NCBI GenBank assembly: GCA_017311315.1
Contig: CM029638.1
Span: 7,312,368-7,376,367 of the forward strand
Length of the DNA stretch: 64,000 nucleotides
Origin: Dendrocalamus latiflorus
Lineage: Eukaryota > Streptophyta > Magnoliopsida > Poales > Poaceae
Direction of reading: 5' to 3'
Shown here: one piece after another, positions 60,001-64,000 of the stretch
Numbering within the stretch: position 1 is the first letter of the stretch
How the letters are laid out: every line of letters starts with the position of its first letter
Notes under the pieces: generated by a model
Seen by the model: only the letters and a program-made list of their open reading frames with translations
The model's database searches: none
Told to the model about the DNA's origin: nothing
Translations under genes and position numbers: made by a program

Positions 60001-63000
60001 TTAGCTGTCATCTTCCCCAGGGTTAAACAACTAAATTGGCATCCTAAATTTCATCTTTGTTTTGTTTTTTTCCTCTTTTGATCAGACTGTGCATCACAAT
60101 GCATACTATGAAGATCCATATGCACAAGAATTTGGCATAAGAATTGATGAGCGGCTCGCATCGGTTGAAGCTCGTGTTCTGCCTCCGCCAAGGGTAAGTC
60201 AATTTTCAGTTACAGTTTGACATCAGTTGATTTTTCATATTGGGCATACGTTGCGCATAGCTGTTGACTGCATTTTGCTTCTTTTGTGTTAGCTTAAATA
60301 CCATGACAGTGGCAGAGAGAAGGATGTCTTGCCAAGAATTGGCCAATGGAACATGATGAACAAGGTACGCCTTGATAAAAATGTCGTGAGAAAACAAGAT
60401 AAGATCATTCTTACTGTGAATGTCTTCAGTTGTCTGTGTTTTTCCCCTTATGGGTACTGTTCCCCAAGGTCGCTGGCGGCGGCGCCTAGGCACCACTCTC
60501 CTGCTTAGCCCGCCTAGCTGATTTATCCACCTAGTCGGCTGCTTAGCCGCCTAATCGGTGATTAGGCGCTAGGCGCTGGTCTGCCTCCCAACTAGCGCCC
60601 AGCGCCTTGGTGAACACTGCTTGTGGGAAGAAACATAAAGCGGAAAGCAACTGGGAAACAGTTGTCTAGTTTCTTTAGAGCGTGCAACTTTAGTAAATAC
60701 AGATGACCATGGAGGTTTCGCTGCTGTTATGTAACTCCATATCGTTCTGATCATATCTTTATGTCGCAATTCCGGAGGACTGACTAGTTTAATATGAAAA
60801 CATTTTGGGAGGGATTCTGCATGATATACTTCAAAGCCCTATTATGAATCTCTCCATTATCTGGCATTTTCCTTTGTGTTGTTTGCTTTTACTCTAGTAA
60901 CTATCCTGGTAGCTTGTTTAGTACCAATGTTGTATTCCACTGCAAATGAGTCATTTGGGTGCATGCCCTTGTGCCATTAGCATTTCTTTGACCTAGATAT
61001 GCATCTTTTTTCTACCTGTAGGTGGCCCGTATTTTTACTACATATTCCCTTTTTGTGTGATTTTATGTTTGTAACTAGTTTGTGTATAGTCATATGTGTA
61101 TTCGCTCTATTTTCTTGTAGAAAATGGTCAATGGTGGGAGAGTTAGCAACTGGGCATGTATTAACTTCTCTCGAAATGTGCAAGATAGTGCTGCCAGGGG
61201 TTTCTGTCATGAATTGGCTATCATGTGCCAAGTATCTGGAATGGTATGTTTCTGTCATCCAAATAGCATTCCATGTTTATCACTTTGGTTATTTTGTAGT
61301 CTTTGCTCTTCATATTCTCCTCTCTCTCTCTCTAGGACTTTGCACTTGAACCTGTGCTACCTCCAGTTACTGCAAGACCTGAACATGTGGAAAGAGCACT
61401 AAAGGCACGTGATCAAGATGCCATGAACATACTCAGACCTCAGGGCAGAGAACTTGACCTGCTGATTGTAATACTGCCTGATAATAATGGTTCTCTTTAT
61501 GGTATGTTCTCTTCCAAAAGACTATTGGACATTGCCCAGTGAATAACTTTGGTCATCAATATACTTTTCGTTCTGCAGGGGATCTTAAAAGGATCTGTGA
61601 GACTGATCTTGGATTGGTGTCTCAATGTTGTCTAACAAAACATGTTTTTAAGATGAGCAAGCAGTATCTTGCAAATGTTGCCCTTAAAATTAATGTTAAG
61701 GTATTTTGTTGAGCTCCAATTATTCCATCTTTAATGTATACCTAGATTCTTAGTTCCTTATGTTGTCACTACTTTTTAGGTGGGGGGAAGGAATACTGTT
61801 CTTGTGGATGCTTTGACAAGAAGGATTCCCCTTGTTAGTGACAGACCAACAATAATATTTGGTGCTGATGTTACACATCCTCATCCTGGAGAAGATTCCA
61901 GTCCTTCTATTGCAGCTGTAAGTGCAGCACTTGTTACAATGAACATATGTCTAAAGTCCTGCTAATTTGTAATGGAAGTTTTGCTATCTGTGTTACAATA
62001 TTATTCCCTCCTCTAGGTGGTTGCTTCACAAGACTGGCCGGAGGTCACTAAGTATGCTGGATTAGTGAGTGCCCAAGCTCATCGCCAAGAGTTGATACAG
62101 GACCTTTTCAAAGTATGGCAAGATCCCCAAAGAGGAACTGTGACTGGTGGCATGATCAAGTATGATCTTAGTGAGCTAATAAGATATATTCACTCCTCTA
62201 CATTTGTATGCTGATATATGTGTTTAAATTCTGTTGAATATGCAGGGAGCTTCTCATTTCTTTCAAGAGAGCAACTGGACAGAAACCTCAGAGGATCATA
62301 TTCTACAGGTTCTTATTCATGCCTTTTGGGCATGTTTGCTTAGCATGACTATATATATATTAAACATCTGTTGTTTTCAGGGATGGTGTCAGCGAGGGAC
62401 AGTTCTATCAAGTTTTGTTGTATGAACTTGATGCCATTAGAAAGGTACAGTTACTTCGACCACACATGTTTGGCAATATTCTTCATATTTTCTCTGAGCA
62501 TCATTGCTGAACTATGGATGTAGGCCTGTGCATCCTTGGAGCCCAATTATCAGCCTCCAGTTACTTTTGTAGTTGTCCAGAAACGTCATCACACTAGGCT
62601 GTTTGCTAATAACCACAATGATCAGCGTACTGTTGATAGAAGCGGGAACATACTGCCTGGTTAGTTTGTGCAATTATGTTTTTTGTGCCTAGCTCAAAAT
62701 ATGCAATTATGTTTTTTGTGCTTAGCTCATCTATTTTGAATCTGATCATCGTGGAACCGAACCCTTTCTTTACCTATTGTAGGTACTGTTGTTGATTCGA
62801 AGATTTGCCATCCAACTGAGTTTGATTTCTACCTCTGTAGCCATGCTGGCATTCAGGTTGTCTTTCATTTCCTCACAATTTATTTATTTGATGGAATGCG
62901 TTGATTGCTGATTTAAATCCAATACCTCAGGGAACAAGCCGTCCTGCTCATTATCATGTACTGTGGGATGAGAACAAATTTACTGCTGATGAGTTGCAAA

Positions 63001-63454
63001 CTCTCACAAACAACTTGTGCTACACGTAATTTGCTGTTCCATCAGTCGGATTTTTATATGCACTACTTACCTGGCCAGTTAAACATTATTTCTACTCTTG
63101 CAGGTACGCTAGGTGCACCCGTTCTGTATCAATTGGTAAGTCCAAATTGAAAACATTCCTTCAGTTTCTTGACTACCCTAAACGCAATATGGTGTTGCTC
63201 TTGTGAAACCAATGTTGACCATTGGTTGATTGCTTGCAGTGCCTCCTGCGTACTATGCTCATCTGGCTGCCTTCCGAGCTCGCTTTTACATGGAGCCAGA
63301 GACTTCTGACAGTGGGTCCATGGTGAGCGGCACTGCAACCAGCCGTGGACCTCCACCGCCTGGTGTGCGCAGCGCCAGGGCTGCTGGGAGTGTTCCTGTC
63401 AGGCCTCTCCCTGCCCTCAAGGAAAACGTGAAGCGTGTCATGTTTTACTGCTAG
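57049..63454 (+). CDS. AGO1: Argonaute 1 (AGO1 clade, AGO1b-like)
   Basis: Twenty-two GT-AG coding exons join in frame: 57049-57744, 57826-58046, 58118-58267, 58349-58482, 58628-58737, 58819-58925, 59034-59172, 59308-59424, 60086-60193, 60293-60364, 61121-61243, 61336-61501, 61579-61700, 61780-61917, 62017-62159, 62246-62308, 62381-62444, 62524-62659, 62783-62856, 62931-63025, 63104-63135 and 63240-63454. The product is 1074 aa. A Gly/Arg-rich N-terminus (about 20-130) precedes the N domain, PAZ (about 405-520), MID ([16 protein letters not shown]) and PIWI. The slicer tetrad is complete: D785 in FGADVTHP, E826 in HRQELIQ, D871 in FYRDGVSEG and H1011 in YYAHLAAF. The protein ends in MFYC. AGO1 loads miRNAs, mostly with 5' U, and cleaves targets. 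Full length and no lesion; the N-terminal MVRKKR start matches rice AGO1b as I remember it. Confidence 0.93.
57437..57457 (+). promoter_or_regulatory. miR168 target site in AGO1 coding exon 1
   Basis: TTCCCGAGCTGCACCAAGCC lies in the frame ...[10 protein letters not shown]..., at the same place as the conserved miR168 site of plant AGO1 mRNAs. It is the basis of the AGO1-miR168 feedback loop. Site recognition is from known plant AGO1 sequences; cleavage here is inferred. Confidence 0.85.
60455..60619. mobile_element. hAT MITE in AGO1 intron 10
   Basis: Starts TACTGTTCCCCAAGGTCGCT and, reversed from the right, CAGTGTTCACCAAGGCGCTG. The flanks CTTATGGG (60447-60454) and CTTGTGGG (60620-60627) match at 7 of 8 bases. 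Rich in CCTAGGCG-like motifs, like the 940-bp relative at 2941-3880. It lies between coding exons 10 and 11. Confidence 0.75.
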
Positions 63455-64000
63455 GATGGGGTGGTTCCACCAAGGAATTGCCCAGCGTATTTTAAGTATT
63501 TGCACTATATCGGTGATTCTGTGAACGCCATTATCCGAACCTAAAGCTATTCCACTGATTTGGGTATTTATTGTATCGGTGGCGTTGTGAGAACAGTGCC
63601 ATGCTTTCGCAATTCGTAGTACTGCATTGTTGTGCTGTATGAACTGCTTGTGTAACCATCTGACCTTCTAAGACTGGTATTGACTGTATTGATGAACCAT
63701 TGAACCTATGTTGATTGGTCATATGCTGCTTATGATCGTTATTTGCTAGGGCTTATGTTTTTGTTGTGTATTGTGACATTTGACTAGCAGGATGCCAGGA
63801 TCAGAATAGAAAACTGCATGCGCATGATGCGAAGCAATCCTATTGTTGATCTGTCAGGGTCCTGCTGGTATCCAAACAGAACCAAGAAAGAAAGGAAAAG
63901 AGGCACAGAAGTAAAAGTCTCAGGAAAAAAAAGGTCGACTTGGTTTATAGGCTAATTTTTTATCCTTCGGCGGGAATTGCTTATGTTTAAGGCGAATTTT
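63455..64000 (+). other. AGO1 3' UTR and downstream DNA
   Basis: After the TAG stop the sequence is T-rich and non-coding. The 3' UTR probably ends before about 63800, but no single polyadenylation signal stands out. Nothing else is recognised to the window end. Confidence 0.5.

Overview
This window is plant nuclear DNA, most likely from a grass of the Panicoideae (sorghum, sugarcane or Miscanthus type). The evidence is GT-AG introns, a full AGO1-type Argonaute gene, a G2-like (GARP) transcription-factor gene, and a dense layer of grass-style transposable elements between them. The species call is an inference.

Only two loci look like intact host genes. (1) 15989-19186, minus strand: a six-exon GARP/G2-like MYB factor of 299 aa with two leucine-rich EAR-like stretches. 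(2) 53290-63800, plus strand: an AGO1-family gene, closest in my memory to rice AGO1b. Its 22 coding exons (57049-63454) join without a frame break into 1074 aa, with a complete slicer tetrad and a miR168-type target site in coding exon 1. Its 5' leader intron holds a 1.5 kb non-autonomous LTR retrotransposon, and a later intron holds a small hAT MITE.

The rest is mobile DNA and gene debris. 2.9-4.8 kb: a hAT-type element filled with a GGN minisatellite. 4.8-12.1 kb: a decayed Ty3/gypsy element (3.06 kb LTR, PBS, an extra ORF before gag, gag), cut off and followed by a reversed LTR fragment and a copia RNase H tail. 13.1-13.8 kb: a Mutator-like MITE with a 9-bp duplication. 19.3-20.6 kb: a hAT element inserted 122 bp before the GARP start codon. 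20.9-22.8 kb: a copia remnant. 23.9-28.5 kb: a cluster of hAT, Mutator-like and foldback MITEs and a SINE-like unit. 29.8-35.3 kb: a 4.35 kb long-TIR Mutator-like element carrying a degenerate plant-mobile-domain (PMD) gene, followed 49 bp later by a related 1.1 kb foldback element; a third relative lies at 24.9-26.0 kb. 36-42 kb: several hAT elements and MITEs, a second minisatellite block and a gypsy RNase H fragment. 43.3-44.0 kb: an array of a GGTCGAAA-type motif. 45.4-48.9 kb: a Helitron-like element that has captured fragments of two unrelated genes (a peroxiredoxin-like AAED1 gene and an NPGR-type TPR gene) with introns kept and reading frames broken. 49.5-52.9 kb: hAT, SINE-like and Tourist-like elements upstream of AGO1.

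The strongest candidates for something not described before are the Helitron with two captured genes, the PMD-carrying long-TIR element and its deletion derivatives, and the TE insertions in the regulatory DNA of the two intact genes. All coordinates, splice junctions and target-site duplications were read by eye.
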